A stretch of DNA of 42,751 bases, from contig QCCL01000014.1 in NCBI GenBank assembly GCA_003281255.1, positions 1 through 42,751 of the forward strand, in the 5' to 3' direction. The notes beneath the pieces are model-generated. The model saw only the letters and a program-made list of their open reading frames with translations, had not been told where the DNA came from and ran no database searches. A program made the position numbers and the translations under genes. Positions 1-7,568 of the stretch are shown piece after piece; position 1 is the stretch's first letter, and each line of letters starts with the position of its first letter. This DNA is from Prochlorococcus sp. AG-347-L02. GTDB taxonomy: Bacteria; Cyanobacteriota; Cyanobacteriia; PCC-6307; Cyanobiaceae.

Positions 1-127
1 TTAAAAGAAATTTTAATAGTTTTTTAAATAATAAGAAACCTTTTTCAATTCTTTTTGGACCTAGAATTGAAAGCAAAATTATTAAAATTATGAATATTTC
101 AGGTGAATTTAAACCTAATAGTTTCAT
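1..127 (-). CDS. TatA/Hcf106-like small membrane protein, partial
   Basis: The frame opens with ATG at 127 and is still open at base 2, so the 3' part lies outside the window; 42 codons are visible. The order is a short N-terminus ending in SPE, a hydrophobic helix rich in Ile and Leu, the motif LGPKRIEKG, then a Lys- and Leu-rich amphipathic stretch. This is the layout of TatA/TatB/Hcf106 twin-arginine translocation proteins, whose usual hinge motif is FGPKKLPELG. The match rests on hinge and layout only. The hinge diverges from the classic form (IEKG for LPELG), so it may be a second, specialised Tat-like protein rather than the main TatA. Confidence 0.6.
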   Translation of the reverse strand, partial: MKLLGLNSPEIFIILIILLSILGPKRIEKGFLLFKKLLKFLL

Positions 128-174
128 AAAATTTCATATTCTATATATATTTTAGTACATGCTAAAAATTTAAT

Positions 175-567
175 CTAATTATTCTCAAAAGTTGGTAAAT
201 AGAGTTCCCTATTTGATGCAATTAAACCTTCTTCTTTAAAAAAAATCTCAAGGTCTTTTAGATCATTTATATCTACAAATTCACCACAATTATCTAATAT
301 ATTATTATGGGTGAAATTCCATAAATTATCCAAATATTCGTCATCGTCTGGAAATGCTACAAATTTTAGATATGTATTATTTAAAGCATATTCACTAGCA
401 AAATCAGAATCCAATCCTTCCCTCTTTGCATCACAAAAAACTTTAGCAAATCTTTTGCCAACAGAAGTTTGAGCACTCGATAAATCTAAATTACCTTGAA
501 TAGCTTTTACATTTATTGGTGCAATAAAAATAATTATTGGAAGAAAAATAGATACTAATATAAACAA
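175..567 (-). CDS. Hypothetical secreted protein, TTG start
   Basis: 130 residues. An N-terminal hydrophobic stretch (residues 1-23, ending in VKA) looks like a Sec signal peptide, so the protein is probably periplasmic or lumenal. The mature part is acidic and has two Cys (CDAKREG and DNCGEF). The only start codon in frame after the upstream stop is TTG at 565-567. An AAAGGA-type ribosome site lies about 8 bases before it, which supports that start. I do not recognise the family. Confidence 0.65.
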   Translation of the reverse strand: MFILVSIFLPIIIFIAPINVKAIQGNLDLSSAQTSVGKRFAKVFCDAKREGLDSDFASEYALNNTYLKFVAFPDDDEYLDNLWNFTHNNILDNCGEFVDINDLKDLEIFFKEEGLIASNRELYLPTFENN

Positions 568-738
568 TAAAAAATTCCTTTTTTAAATCTTAACTCAACA
601 TAAACTAACAAAAAAATTAATCAATTAGGCCTATTTAAGTAAAAGCACTTATTATAAATTAAGAAATAAATAGAAAACATAAAATCATCTCCATATCAGA
701 ATTTATAATAAAGAAAGCTTAAATAAATTTAAAATTAC

Positions 739-1740
739 ATGTCTTCAAACATAAAGCTAAAAGGGAGGGGAGTTAACAGGATAATTACGAGTAAGGTGAT
801 GCTATCGCCATTAGCAGGAGTTACAGATAACATTTTTAGGCGACTTGTCCGTAAATGGGCTCCAAACTCTTTACTTTTTACAGAAATGATAAATGCCACG
901 AGTCTTAAAAAAGGATTTGGAACACAAAAAATCAATCAAATAGATTTAGAAGAAGGTCCAATTGGGGTACAAATATTTGACAATAGGCCATATGCTGTTT
1001 CTGAAGCCGCGAAACAAGCTGAGGACTCTGGAGCATTCTTAATTGATATAAATATGGGATGTCCAGTAAAAAAAATTGCAAAGAAAGGTGGAGGTAGTGC
1101 TTTAATTAAAGACCGAAAACTTGCTATAGAGTTAGTCAAAAATGTTGTAAAAGCTGTTAAGGTTCCAGTAACAGTAAAAACAAGACTCGGATGGGATACT
1201 AAAGAAGAAAATATTGAGGATTTCTTATTTAAACTTCAAGATGCGGGAGCAACGATGATCACACTTCATGGAAGAACTAGAAAACAGGGTTTTTCAGGAA
1301 AGTCAGATTGGGAAATGATCGGGAGACTTAAAAAGTTATTGGAAATTCCAGTAATTGCTAATGGAGATATCAAAAATCCAGATGACGCTCTTAATTGTTT
1401 AAGAAAAACAAATGCTGATGGTGTAATGATTGGACGAGGAATATTAGGATCCCCATGGAAAATAGGAGAAATAGATTATGCCATTAGAGAAAATAAAAAT
1501 TTTAAAGAACCAAACATAGAAGAAAAACTATATTTAATTATTGAGCATCTTGATGAATTAATAAAAGAAAAAGGAGATCACGGCTTGCTAATTGCAAGGA
1601 AACACATCTCGTGGACATGTAAAGACTTTAAAGGAGCATCAAATTTGAGAAATAACTTGGTAAGAGCTGCTGATAAAGATGAAGTAAAAAATTTAATAAT
1701 TAAAATGATTAAAACTTTGAATAATGAAAAAGTACATTAG
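739..1740 (+). CDS. dus: tRNA-dihydrouridine synthase (DusB/NifR3 type)
   Basis: FMN-dependent enzyme that reduces specific uridines of tRNA to dihydrouridine. The 333 residues fit the family length. Visible are the N-terminal FMN-binding segment MLSPLAGVTDNIFRRL, then INMGCPVKKI with the catalytic Cys at residue 108, KTRLGW, TLHGRTRKQGFSG (phosphate- and substrate-binding), and NGDI with VMIGRGILGSPW near the end of the TIM barrel. A small helical C-terminal domain follows. The DUF2470 gene starts 23 bases downstream on the same strand, so the two may be co-transcribed. The family is certain; the exact uridine positions modified cannot be told from the sequence. Confidence 0.95.
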   Translation: MSSNIKLKGRGVNRIITSKVMLSPLAGVTDNIFRRLVRKWAPNSLLFTEMINATSLKKGFGTQKINQIDLEEGPIGVQIFDNRPYAVSEAAKQAEDSGAFLIDINMGCPVKKIAKKGGGSALIKDRKLAIELVKNVVKAVKVPVTVKTRLGWDTKEENIEDFLFKLQDAGATMITLHGRTRKQGFSGKSDWEMIGRLKKLLEIPVIANGDIKNPDDALNCLRKTNADGVMIGRGILGSPWKIGEIDYAIRENKNFKEPNIEEKLYLIIEHLDELIKEKGDHGLLIARKHISWTCKDFKGASNLRNNLVRAADKDEVKNLIIKMIKTLNNEKVH

Positions 1741-1763
1741 CTTAAAACAAATTTATTTTTTAA

Positions 1764-2021
1764 ATGAAAATTATTAGTAAAGAAACAAGTAAAAGAGTTT
1801 GTGATCATATGAACAATGATCACATTGATTCGGTTCACAAATATCTTATTCATTATGGAAAGATATCAAGATTTGAGAATGCTTATATGGAAGAAATTAA
1901 TAACAGTTATATAAAAATCAATTATGACGGCCAGTCAGCAATTATCAATTTTAAAAATGAGATATCTGAAGAAGATATTCATTCAACTTTAGTATCAATG
2001 ATTAAAGAGATAAAAAAATAA
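1764..2021 (+). CDS. DUF2470 (HugZ C-terminal-like) small protein
   Basis: 85 residues. The segment VCDHMNNDHIDSVHKYLIHYGK matches the start of DUF2470, the domain found at the C-terminus of HugZ-type haem-utilisation and FMN-binding split-barrel proteins. The rest follows the domain (a residue patch like YIKINYDGQ, then a C-terminal helix). No split-barrel domain is attached, so this is a stand-alone copy. The conserved His residues in DHMNNDH could bind haem or metal, by analogy with the family. It follows the dus gene closely. The domain call is good; the function is unknown. Confidence 0.8.
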   Translation: MKIISKETSKRVCDHMNNDHIDSVHKYLIHYGKISRFENAYMEEINNSYIKINYDGQSAIINFKNEISEEDIHSTLVSMIKEIKK

Positions 2022-2040
2022 ATATATTTATATAAAAAAT

Positions 2041-2205
2041 CTAATTTTTATTTTCATAGTAATCAGTTATCTTTTTACATTCTTCAAATAAAAGCATGCT
2101 TAATCTAGATGTGGCTTTTATTTTTAGAATTGCACAAACAGCTAATAAGTCAGAGCTATCAACATTAAGTGCTTCAGAAAGCTCTAGAACCCTAAGGCCT
2201 TTCAT
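2041..2205 (-). CDS. Stand-alone IF2_N-like mini-protein
   Basis: 54 residues from ATG at 2205 to TAG at 2041. It begins MKGLRVLELSEALNVDSSDL and continues with LLAVCAILKIKATSRLS. This resembles the small IF2_N helical domain at the N-terminus of bacterial initiation factor IF-2 (pattern: RVYELAKELGV..KELLELLKELGI). No other IF-2 domain is attached, so it is not an initiation factor. It may bind RNA or a protein partner. The resemblance was judged by eye. The family is fairly likely and the role is unknown. Confidence 0.6.
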   Translation of the reverse strand: MKGLRVLELSEALNVDSSDLLAVCAILKIKATSRLSMLLFEECKKITDYYENKN

Positions 2206-2249
2206 TAGTATTAAAAAAATCTTTTTCTAAATTATCAAGAACCTTGAAA

Positions 2250-2486
2250 TTAATGAGCTGCATTTTTCCCTAAACCTGCAACGAATGGAAAAGTTTGTTC
2301 ATCACCAAAAATATCTTCTGCTGAAGAATTAGAAATATTAGTTTTTTTATTATCAGGTTTAATTTCTTCAATTTCATTAGAAATATTTCTTTTAATGTTA
2401 TTTTCAATTTCTTTTGCTAATAAATTATTCGTATTAGAAAATATTGAAAAAACTAATACACATAAAAACAAAATAATTCTTTTCAT
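2250..2486 (-). CDS. Hypothetical exported protein
   Basis: 78 residues. Residues 1-24 form a signal peptide (MKRIILFLCVLVFSIFSN, cleavage after LLA). A low-complexity Asn/Lys/Glu region follows, and then a distinct C-terminal block containing EDIFGDEQTFPFVAGLGKNA. That block looks much more constrained than the middle. I recall similar tails in marine picocyanobacterial hypothetical proteins, but I cannot name a function. It is probably lumenal or periplasmic. Confidence 0.6.
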   Translation of the reverse strand: MKRIILFLCVLVFSIFSNTNNLLAKEIENNIKRNISNEIEEIKPDNKKTNISNSSAEDIFGDEQTFPFVAGLGKNAAH

Positions 2487-2586
2487 AAAAAAAATTTATC
2501 TAATACTATTGTCATATGCAAATAAAGTTAATTAGAAAAATTGGAAAATTTTAAAACAAATCTAAATAAATTAAAATAAAAAATAT

Positions 2587-2823
2587 TCATCTTCCCAACT
2601 TATTTCTATTTTTAAATCTAATTAAAAAATAAAGACCTAGTAACAAAAGAATTGCAAAGGAGTACTGATTAAGAAAAACATAAACTACATACACGAGAAA
2701 TGGGAATAAGCACGCCCTCTTAAAATTTAATTTCTGTTCCTTTGACATGTTTTTCCAATTTAAATATTCCTCCCATTGAAAAATCTTCTTCATTTTTCTA
2801 CTTCTATTTTTACGATTAAACAT
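2587..2823 (-). CDS. Hypothetical membrane protein
   Basis: 78 residues. A basic, Trp-containing N-terminal half (QWEEYLNWKNMSKEQKLNFKR) precedes one long or two short hydrophobic spans (about residues 40-70) and a basic tail. An internal ATG at residue 11 (MKKIFQWEEY) is an equally good start, which would shorten the protein to 68 residues. No family recognised. Confidence 0.55.
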   Translation of the reverse strand: MFNRKNRSRKMKKIFQWEEYLNWKNMSKEQKLNFKRACLFPFLVYVVYVFLNQYSFAILLLLGLYFLIRFKNRNKLGR

Positions 2824-2929
2824 AACTTTATAAATATAGTTTTGATGATTCTTATGTTAATAAACAAAATTAATCTACAATATCAAAATAAGTTTTTTTC
2901 ATTGAATAAATATATTTTTTAAATAAAAG

Positions 2930-3349
2930 ATGAACTCAAAACCAGTTTGGAAAATAGAAAAAATTGTTTTACCTCAACATGCAGATCATGCAGGTGTAAT
3001 GTGGCACGGTAAATATTTTAATTGGCTTGAAGAAAGCCGAATAAATGCACTTTCAGAAGTTGGTATAAGTTATTTCGAATTAACTAAAAAAGGATTAGAT
3101 TTACCTTTAATCAATACTTCAATAAAATATAAATCTCCTTTATTGCTTGGTGAAAAAATAAAAATCGAAAGCGAATTCAATATTGATAAAAGTCCTAGAA
3201 TTAATATAATTTCAAAATTTCTTAACAAGAAAAATGAAATCTTAACTACTGCTGAAGTCAATTTAGTCTTAATAAATAAACTGAATTTTTCGATAATAAG
3301 AAAAAGACCAGATTTCCTATCTGAAGCCTTTAGCAAATTAAACGGTTAA
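2930..3349 (+). CDS. Acyl-CoA thioesterase, 4HBT hot-dog family
   Basis: 139 residues, the normal size of a single hot-dog thioesterase. The N-terminal motif LPQHADHAGVMWHGKYFNWL matches the 4-hydroxybenzoyl-CoA thioesterase signature (catalytic Asp at residue 19, then HxxYFxWxEE). A central segment, LINTSIKYKSPLLLGEKIKI, follows the family pattern of substrate-tunnel strands. In cyanobacteria a member of this family hydrolyses 1,4-dihydroxy-2-naphthoyl-CoA for phylloquinone synthesis. That is a plausible role here, but nothing in the neighbourhood confirms it. The protein should be cytoplasmic. Confidence 0.8.
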   Translation: MNSKPVWKIEKIVLPQHADHAGVMWHGKYFNWLEESRINALSEVGISYFELTKKGLDLPLINTSIKYKSPLLLGEKIKIESEFNIDKSPRINIISKFLNKKNEILTTAEVNLVLINKLNFSIIRKRPDFLSEAFSKLNG

Positions 3350-3391
3350 AATAATTAATTGTAAATTGAACGATTTATTAAATTATTAATT

Positions 3392-3589
3392 ATGAATATA
3401 TTTCAAGTTATTGATTCTTACCAATATGAAATGGAGTCAAGATATCAAGAAAAATCAATGCTTACAAATCTTTTTACAGAGCACAAATTCATAGGATGGT
3501 TAGGGTTGTTTATAATATTCTTCTCTATCTTCGCGATTTTTGTTTTTCAATTTCTTGAGTGGGAAAGTAATGACAATGATAAAAGTTAA
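3392..3589 (+). CDS. Small single-span membrane protein
   Basis: 65 residues. A hydrophilic N-terminus (YQYEMESRYQEKSM) leads to one strong transmembrane helix, about residues 33-52 (FIGWLGLFIIFFSIFAIFVF), and an acidic tail. It lies 42 bases after the thioesterase gene and 40 before the next gene, all on the plus strand, so it probably belongs to one transcript. No family recognised. Confidence 0.5.
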   Translation: MNIFQVIDSYQYEMESRYQEKSMLTNLFTEHKFIGWLGLFIIFFSIFAIFVFQFLEWESNDNDKS

Positions 3590-3629
3590 GAAGATTTAAT
3601 GCTTATAATTCAACTGAATGACTTAAAAA

Positions 3630-3881
3630 ATGGCTATCTACTTAAAAATAACTAACCCTACAGAGGTTGTAAAAAAAAAGACCTCTAAATGGCTTGCAGA
3701 TATTACACCTGAAAGGATTGATAGGAAATTAGTCGAGGATGAAGTAATAAAAGGCATTATCGAGCAATTAACATTAGAAGGTATAAAAGGAGAAATTTCA
3801 GCAATTAATGGGTTTGAAGTAAATGAATCTTCAGTAATAACAAAAAATAATTTTGTTATTAGAAAAACAAGAACTTTTTAG
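3630..3881 (+). CDS. Conserved hypothetical protein, cytoplasmic
   Basis: 83 residues with no membrane span or signal. It has mixed alpha/beta character, with TPERIDRKLVEDEVIKGIIE as a likely helix and a basic tail (FVIRKTRTF). It sits 20 bases before the Mrr-like gene on the same strand. I do not recognise the family. Confidence 0.55.
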   Translation: MAIYLKITNPTEVVKKKTSKWLADITPERIDRKLVEDEVIKGIIEQLTLEGIKGEISAINGFEVNESSVITKNNFVIRKTRTF

Positions 3882-3901
3882 ATCCAAAAATAAACTCATT
3901 A

Positions 3902-4768
3902 ATGAAAATTTTTATTTTAATTATTTTTATAATTTTTTTAATTTTATTATTCGTAAGGAATTATCAAATTAAAAAGAAAAAGTTAAAAATATATAATGCT
4001 TTAAATTCCAATTTATTTATTCAAACAATTAATAATTTAATAGAAGAAAACAAATACAATTTGTTAGAGGAAAGGCTTAGATTAAGGGAAATAGATGCTT
4101 ACGGTAACGAGGATTATAAAAAATGGATTGGCAATCCACCTCTTGATGAAAAAGCTATAGAGAAAAATATATTAAATGGATCTAAACGATTTAAAGAGGG
4201 AATCCCATACTTTTGGAGGAAAGTAATTTTAAAAAATTTTGGAAGTATAGAATTATTTTTCGAGAAGTGGAGATCGTATTGTCATGAAAATCCTACTATT
4301 GATGATGAGATAATTGGATCTATTAGAAAGCTCCAGACTGAAGATTGGTTTGTATTCATAGCGAGTCAAATAGAGAAATCATGTTTAAACCTAATAGATA
4401 AAAACTACTCAAGTAAAAACAAGGAAAACTATAAAAAAGGTATTAGGTTTGAAAATCATTGCATAGAAATTCTCAAACAAAATGGCTGGGAAGTAAAAGA
4501 AACTCCTAACACAGGAGATCAAGGGGTTGACTTAATTGCGTCAATAAATGATTTGAGAATATGTATTCAATGCAAAGATCATGAAAAAGCTATTGGAAAT
4601 AAAGCAGTTCAGGAAATTTCAGCTGGGAAATTGTTTTGGAAAGGTACACATGCAATAATAGTTTCGAAATCTGGATTTACAAAGTCTGCTCATCAACTAG
4701 CAAAATCAAATAAAGTGGAACTAATCAATGAATATCAATTAAAAGATTTAGAAAAGTTTATTGTTTGA
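3902..4768 (+). CDS. Membrane-anchored Mrr-like restriction endonuclease domain protein
   Basis: 288 residues in three parts. Residues 1-19 are a very hydrophobic N-terminal anchor. A charged middle region of unknown family runs to about residue 170. The C-terminal Mrr_cat domain (about 178-288) shows the PD-(D/E)XK nuclease signature: GIRFENHC with Glu184, GDQGVDLIA with Asp210, and QCK at 223-225. Proteins of this class cleave or process DNA, often modified DNA. No methyltransferase or specificity gene is nearby, so this is not a classic restriction-modification locus. The anchor suggests it acts at the membrane. The domain is clear; the role is inferred. Confidence 0.8.
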   Translation: MKIFILIIFIIFLILLFVRNYQIKKKKLKIYNALNSNLFIQTINNLIEENKYNLLEERLRLREIDAYGNEDYKKWIGNPPLDEKAIEKNILNGSKRFKEGIPYFWRKVILKNFGSIELFFEKWRSYCHENPTIDDEIIGSIRKLQTEDWFVFIASQIEKSCLNLIDKNYSSKNKENYKKGIRFENHCIEILKQNGWEVKETPNTGDQGVDLIASINDLRICIQCKDHEKAIGNKAVQEISAGKLFWKGTHAIIVSKSGFTKSAHQLAKSNKVELINEYQLKDLEKFIV

Positions 4769-4773
4769 ATAGT

Positions 4774-5178
4774 TTATATCAATTGTGTCAAACCCTCTTT
4801 GTACAGCAAAAGTGTTGTGAAAATTCCAGAGGCCCACATTAAACCTCTAGCTGTTGGGATATTAAATACATAAGCTCCTATATATAAAAAACGAAAAATA
4901 GGATGAATCAATGCTGCAGTTATTGAAATATTAGAGTCAGTTAAAGTAATCAAACAAAGAAGACATGCGGGGGCATGTAGGGAAATACTTTCCCAACAAT
5001 TTTGATGACACCAAACTGCTCTTTTACCAAAAGATGGTAATTCATCGAATAAAGCCCTTGGAGCAGACATATTTTCAACAGAATATCCGGCTTTTATTCT
5101 CCCTATAGTTAATGGAATAATTGATAATAAAACAACTCCAACTGATAGGCAAAGGCTCCAGGCAAAAGCTACTTGCAT
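4774..5178 (-). CDS. MAPEG-family membrane protein
   Basis: 134 residues with four hydrophobic spans (about 3-24, 60-80, 85-105, 112-130). The segment RAVWCHQNCWESISLHAPACL corresponds to the conserved RAxxxHxNxxExxxxFxp core of the MAPEG superfamily (membrane-associated proteins in eicosanoid and glutathione metabolism). Bacterial members are mostly uncharacterised; some are glutathione transferases. It is convergent with the Mrr-like gene, with 5 bases between the stops. The superfamily is likely and the activity unknown. Confidence 0.8.
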   Translation of the reverse strand: MQVAFAWSLCLSVGVVLLSIIPLTIGRIKAGYSVENMSAPRALFDELPSFGKRAVWCHQNCWESISLHAPACLLCLITLTDSNISITAALIHPIFRFLYIGAYVFNIPTARGLMWASGIFTTLLLYKEGLTQLI

Positions 5179-5296
5179 ATGATTTAAATAATATTATTAG
5201 CTTAATAATTGAGGCTCGTATTCGTGATAAATAAAAAATCATTACCATAGATAAAACTTTGCAAAAAATGCTGTAATTTATATAAAAAAATCATTT

Positions 5297-5422
5297 ATGG
5301 ATATTTCAAAGATAGTTTTAATTTTTGGCATAAGTTTAGTAATATATTTTGCTTTTCTGTTTTTAGGATTTTTTCTAAAGAATAAAAATCTAAAGGCACA
5401 GAATCAAAAAAAAGATGAATAA
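5297..5422 (+). CDS. Small single-span membrane protein, 41 aa
   Basis: It begins MDISKIVLIFGISLVIYFAF, has a hydrophobic helix over about residues 5-27 (KIVLIFGIS to FLGFFL), and ends in a Lys-, Asn- and Gln-rich tail. It heads a run of very short plus-strand frames ending with the 97-residue gene at 5554. Size and layout resemble the many tiny membrane proteins of Prochlorococcus. No family recognised. Confidence 0.5.
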   Translation: MDISKIVLIFGISLVIYFAFLFLGFFLKNKNLKAQNQKKDE

Positions 5423-5495
5423 ATTATTAATGCCGCGAAAATTTACAATTTTCTCAATATTTTTATATTTTTTTGGATATATTTCATGGAAATAA
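5415..5495 (+). CDS. Possible 26-aa micro-protein overlapping the previous gene
   Basis: ATG at 5415 overlaps the end of the preceding frame by 8 bases. The product (MNKLLMPRKFTIFSIFLYFF then GYISWK) is a basic start plus one hydrophobic helix. The overlap would allow translational coupling, but a frame this short can occur by chance in A+T-rich DNA. Confidence 0.2.
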   Translation: MNKLLMPRKFTIFSIFLYFFGYISWK

Positions 5496-5553
5496 AATTT
5501 GATCCAAATAATAATGAGGGATATTTGAATTTCAATAAAACAGTTGCTGGTAT

Positions 5554-5847
5554 ATGAAAAAATTTTATAAATTTCTTAAAAGTTTTCTATTTATATCACT
5601 TTGGCTTATTTTATCTTCATTTTTAACCCAATATTGGAATACCTTTCATTGGGAATATATTTACTTAAACTTCCGAATTTTATTTGATAAAGAATTTTGG
5701 TTTATTGTAGAAAAAATTCTTTTAGGATTTGATATTGGTTACTGGTTAGAAAAAGCACTAAACTTCTTAAGTTATGAAATCCCTAAAGAATCTTTTAAAT
5801 ATTTTCCAATTTATTTCGTATTAAAGTTTATTTGGATAAAGAATTAA
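5554..5847 (+). CDS. Hypothetical membrane protein rich in aromatic residues
   Basis: 97 residues. The N-terminus (KKFYKFLKSFLFISLWLILS) is a membrane span or uncleaved signal. The rest is unusually rich in Trp, Phe and Tyr (QYWNTFHWEYIYLNF; KEFWFIVEKILLGFDIGYW), with a second hydrophobic stretch near the C-terminus. It probably lies at or in the membrane. The gene is convergent with the PAP/fibrillin gene, with 9 bases between the stops. No family recognised. Confidence 0.55.
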   Translation: MKKFYKFLKSFLFISLWLILSSFLTQYWNTFHWEYIYLNFRILFDKEFWFIVEKILLGFDIGYWLEKALNFLSYEIPKESFKYFPIYFVLKFIWIKN

Positions 5848-5856
5848 TTTATATTT

Positions 5857-6399
5857 TTAATAGATTTTAATAAATTCCTTAAAATTATTGAATAATGTCA
5901 ACGAGTTTATTTTTCTTAAAACAAATAAAGTTCCTTTATCACCTCTGCAGATTCTAAGCTTATTACTTAAATAAGTTATCTCTAACCACCCTAATTGTTC
6001 ATTATTTATTTCTTTCATAGCTTTTATATTTTTTCTTCTAAATTTAGGACCTATAAAACCAGCATGTGTAAATCTGACCCCAATTTTTTTTTCATTTATG
6101 TAATAAAGTTTTATTAATATACCAGTACCAATAATTGATTTTATTCTTCTAGGTTTAAGTAAATTAAGACCATTTAAATTAAAGGGATCAAGAATTTGAA
6201 GGTTATCAATAAAAGGAGAATATTTTAAAAAAGGACTACTAGAACTGCTCCACCTAAGCTCCCAAACACCCTCTAAATAATTTCTATCTTTGCTAAAGGA
6301 AAAATTATGATCAAATTCAAGTTTTTCGGCAATAGTCTGTATACTCTCTGAATTTGGAGATTTAAGAAGTAAATTTAATAAATCATTTTCGGATTCCAT
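5857..6399 (-). CDS. PAP/fibrillin family protein
   Basis: 180 residues, a typical size for a cyanobacterial plastid-lipid-associated protein. The lipocalin-like fibrillin domain is marked by LEGVWELRWSSSSSPFLKY near residues 42-60 and by a C-terminal LRICRGDKGTLFVLRK, both characteristic. Plant and cyanobacterial fibrillins sit at thylakoids and lipid bodies, where they bind lipids or quinones and protect the photosystems. The substrate of this one is unknown. A second, longer family member is encoded at 8828. Confidence 0.85.
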   Translation of the reverse strand: MESENDLLNLLLKSPNSESIQTIAEKLEFDHNFSFSKDRNYLEGVWELRWSSSSSPFLKYSPFIDNLQILDPFNLNGLNLLKPRRIKSIIGTGILIKLYYINEKKIGVRFTHAGFIGPKFRRKNIKAMKEINNEQLGWLEITYLSNKLRICRGDKGTLFVLRKINSLTLFNNFKEFIKIY

Positions 6400-6477
6400 T
6401 TATAATCAATAAAGTATATAGCTGAGGATAAATACTCAACTCCATATGCTATATTCTACCCAGAATATGTTGATTTG

Positions 6478-6762
6478 ATGACAAAGAGCTATTGGCTAAA
6501 GAAAATTTCAATTCCGAATGCCGATTTATTTCTGGAATACATAAGGACAGTATTGCCTTGGATTAAATCTGTGGGAGGAGTAATAGTTAAAAGAGATTTG
6601 ATGCAAGAATCAAACTCAAATGAATGGGATGGAGGGCAGCTTGGATTAGTAATAGAATTCGAATCAAAATTTGCTGCTAAAAAAGCATTTTATTCTGAAG
6701 TATTTCAAAAATACCTGCAGTCTAGAGATTTAATGGAACTAGTAACTATAAGTACTCTTTAA
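6478..6762 (+). CDS. DUF1330 dimeric alpha-beta barrel protein
   Basis: 94 residues from ATG at 6478. A TTG directly before it would add one residue, but the ATG is preferred. The pattern of an N-terminal beta strand, a helix (NADLFLEYIRTVLPWIKSVG), GGVIVKRDLM, GLVIEFES, then AAKKAFYSEVFQKYLQSRD matches DUF1330, a ferredoxin-like fold that forms dimeric barrels. The biochemical role of the family is not established. It is divergent from the PAP/fibrillin gene. Confidence 0.75.
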   Translation: MTKSYWLKKISIPNADLFLEYIRTVLPWIKSVGGVIVKRDLMQESNSNEWDGGQLGLVIEFESKFAAKKAFYSEVFQKYLQSRDLMELVTISTL

Positions 6763-6898
6763 CAAATCAGCTAATAGCGACCTCACACAAACAACTTATA
6801 AGTATTTATTACTATTAAATTATTTATGTAATATTTATAACTTCACTAGTAATCTTATATTTTGCAAAATTTGAGTGTAATAGTAATTACTTAATCAA

Positions 6899-7078
6899 AT
6901 GAACTACTCAACAGAAAAAGATGATTATTTGATGACAACTCCATATACAAAAAAAATTCAGCAGAAATTTGAAAAGGTTAAATCTTTTTTAGAGCAAAAT
7001 GGATTTAATCCTTCATCAGAGGGCTTAATGCAAGATATAGTTAGTTCAGAAGAATATATTGCTAAAAATGGCTTATAA
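6899..7078 (+). CDS. Hypothetical 59-aa protein
   Basis: ATG at 6899 to TAA at 7078. It is hydrophilic with no membrane span. A helical centre (KKIQQKFEKVKSFLEQNGFN) and an acidic end (MQDIVSSEEYIAKNGL) give it the look of a small adaptor or regulator. It is convergent with the Ssl1498-type gene, 4 bases away. No family recognised. Confidence 0.5.
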   Translation: MNYSTEKDDYLMTTPYTKKIQQKFEKVKSFLEQNGFNPSSEGLMQDIVSSEEYIAKNGL

Positions 7079-7082
7079 GATA

Positions 7083-7262
7083 TCAGAATATATTCAAAGT
7101 CCTTAAATAATAAAAACCGCCTATTAGAAAAGGTAATAATATTCCAATAAATAAAAATATGGATTTCTTTGATTCGCCTTCTGATATGGGGTTGATTTCT
7201 GGTTCAATTGCGAAACCATTCTGTCTACCACCGCTTTCGGTTGTATAACCTTTTTTATTCAT
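7083..7262 (-). CDS. Ssl1498-family light-harvesting-like protein
   Basis: 59 residues, ATG at 7262 to TGA at 7083. The N-terminus has YTTESGGRQNGFAIEPEI, which fits the signature of the small Ssl1498 family (YTT..GG.LNNFA.EP). A Glu/Ser/Lys linker and one membrane helix (about 34-53) complete it. The family is cyanobacterial and is often grouped with light-harvesting-like or high-light-inducible proteins of the thylakoid. Its exact role is not established. The classic chlorophyll-binding ExxNxR motif of Hli proteins is absent. Confidence 0.65.
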   Translation of the reverse strand: MNKKGYTTESGGRQNGFAIEPEINPISEGESKKSIFLFIGILLPFLIGGFYYLRTLNIF

Positions 7263-7347
7263 AAGAAAAATAATCTATGCAGATTATCTCATGTAAAAAC
7301 TTATTTAAAAAAATTTTTTACATTTAGAATTAAACTAAATTTTAAAT

Positions 7348-7482
7348 CTAATAATAAATTTCAATCTGAGATTTCAATTTGGCAGCTTTTTTTAAAAGAC
7401 CCACAACCTCCTTACGGCCAGTTGCAAATTCAGCCTTGTTAAGCAACTCACTATATTTTTTTGTGATTTCTCTATGATTCAT
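7348..7482 (-). CDS. Hypothetical 44-aa basic protein
   Basis: ATG at 7482 to TAG at 7348. The product starts MNHREITKKYSELLNKAEFA, continues with TGRKEVVGLLKKAAKLK, and is almost wholly helical and basic, with no membrane span. The alternating hydrophobic and basic pattern suggests an amphipathic helix pair that could bind nucleic acid or a membrane surface. No family recognised. Confidence 0.5.
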   Translation of the reverse strand: MNHREITKKYSELLNKAEFATGRKEVVGLLKKAAKLKSQIEIYY

Positions 7483-7568
7483 TTTTGATATATGCTTACT
7501 AAAATTATAAAGTTACTAAAAAAATTTTTTGTATAAAGAATATCAAAATAGAGTTAAATAATCTTTAC

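Noticed and set aside
735..1139. Two minus-strand open frames inside the dus gene (735-935 and 936-1139)
   Set aside because: They lie fully opposite a strongly supported enzyme gene and show no protein-like composition or family.
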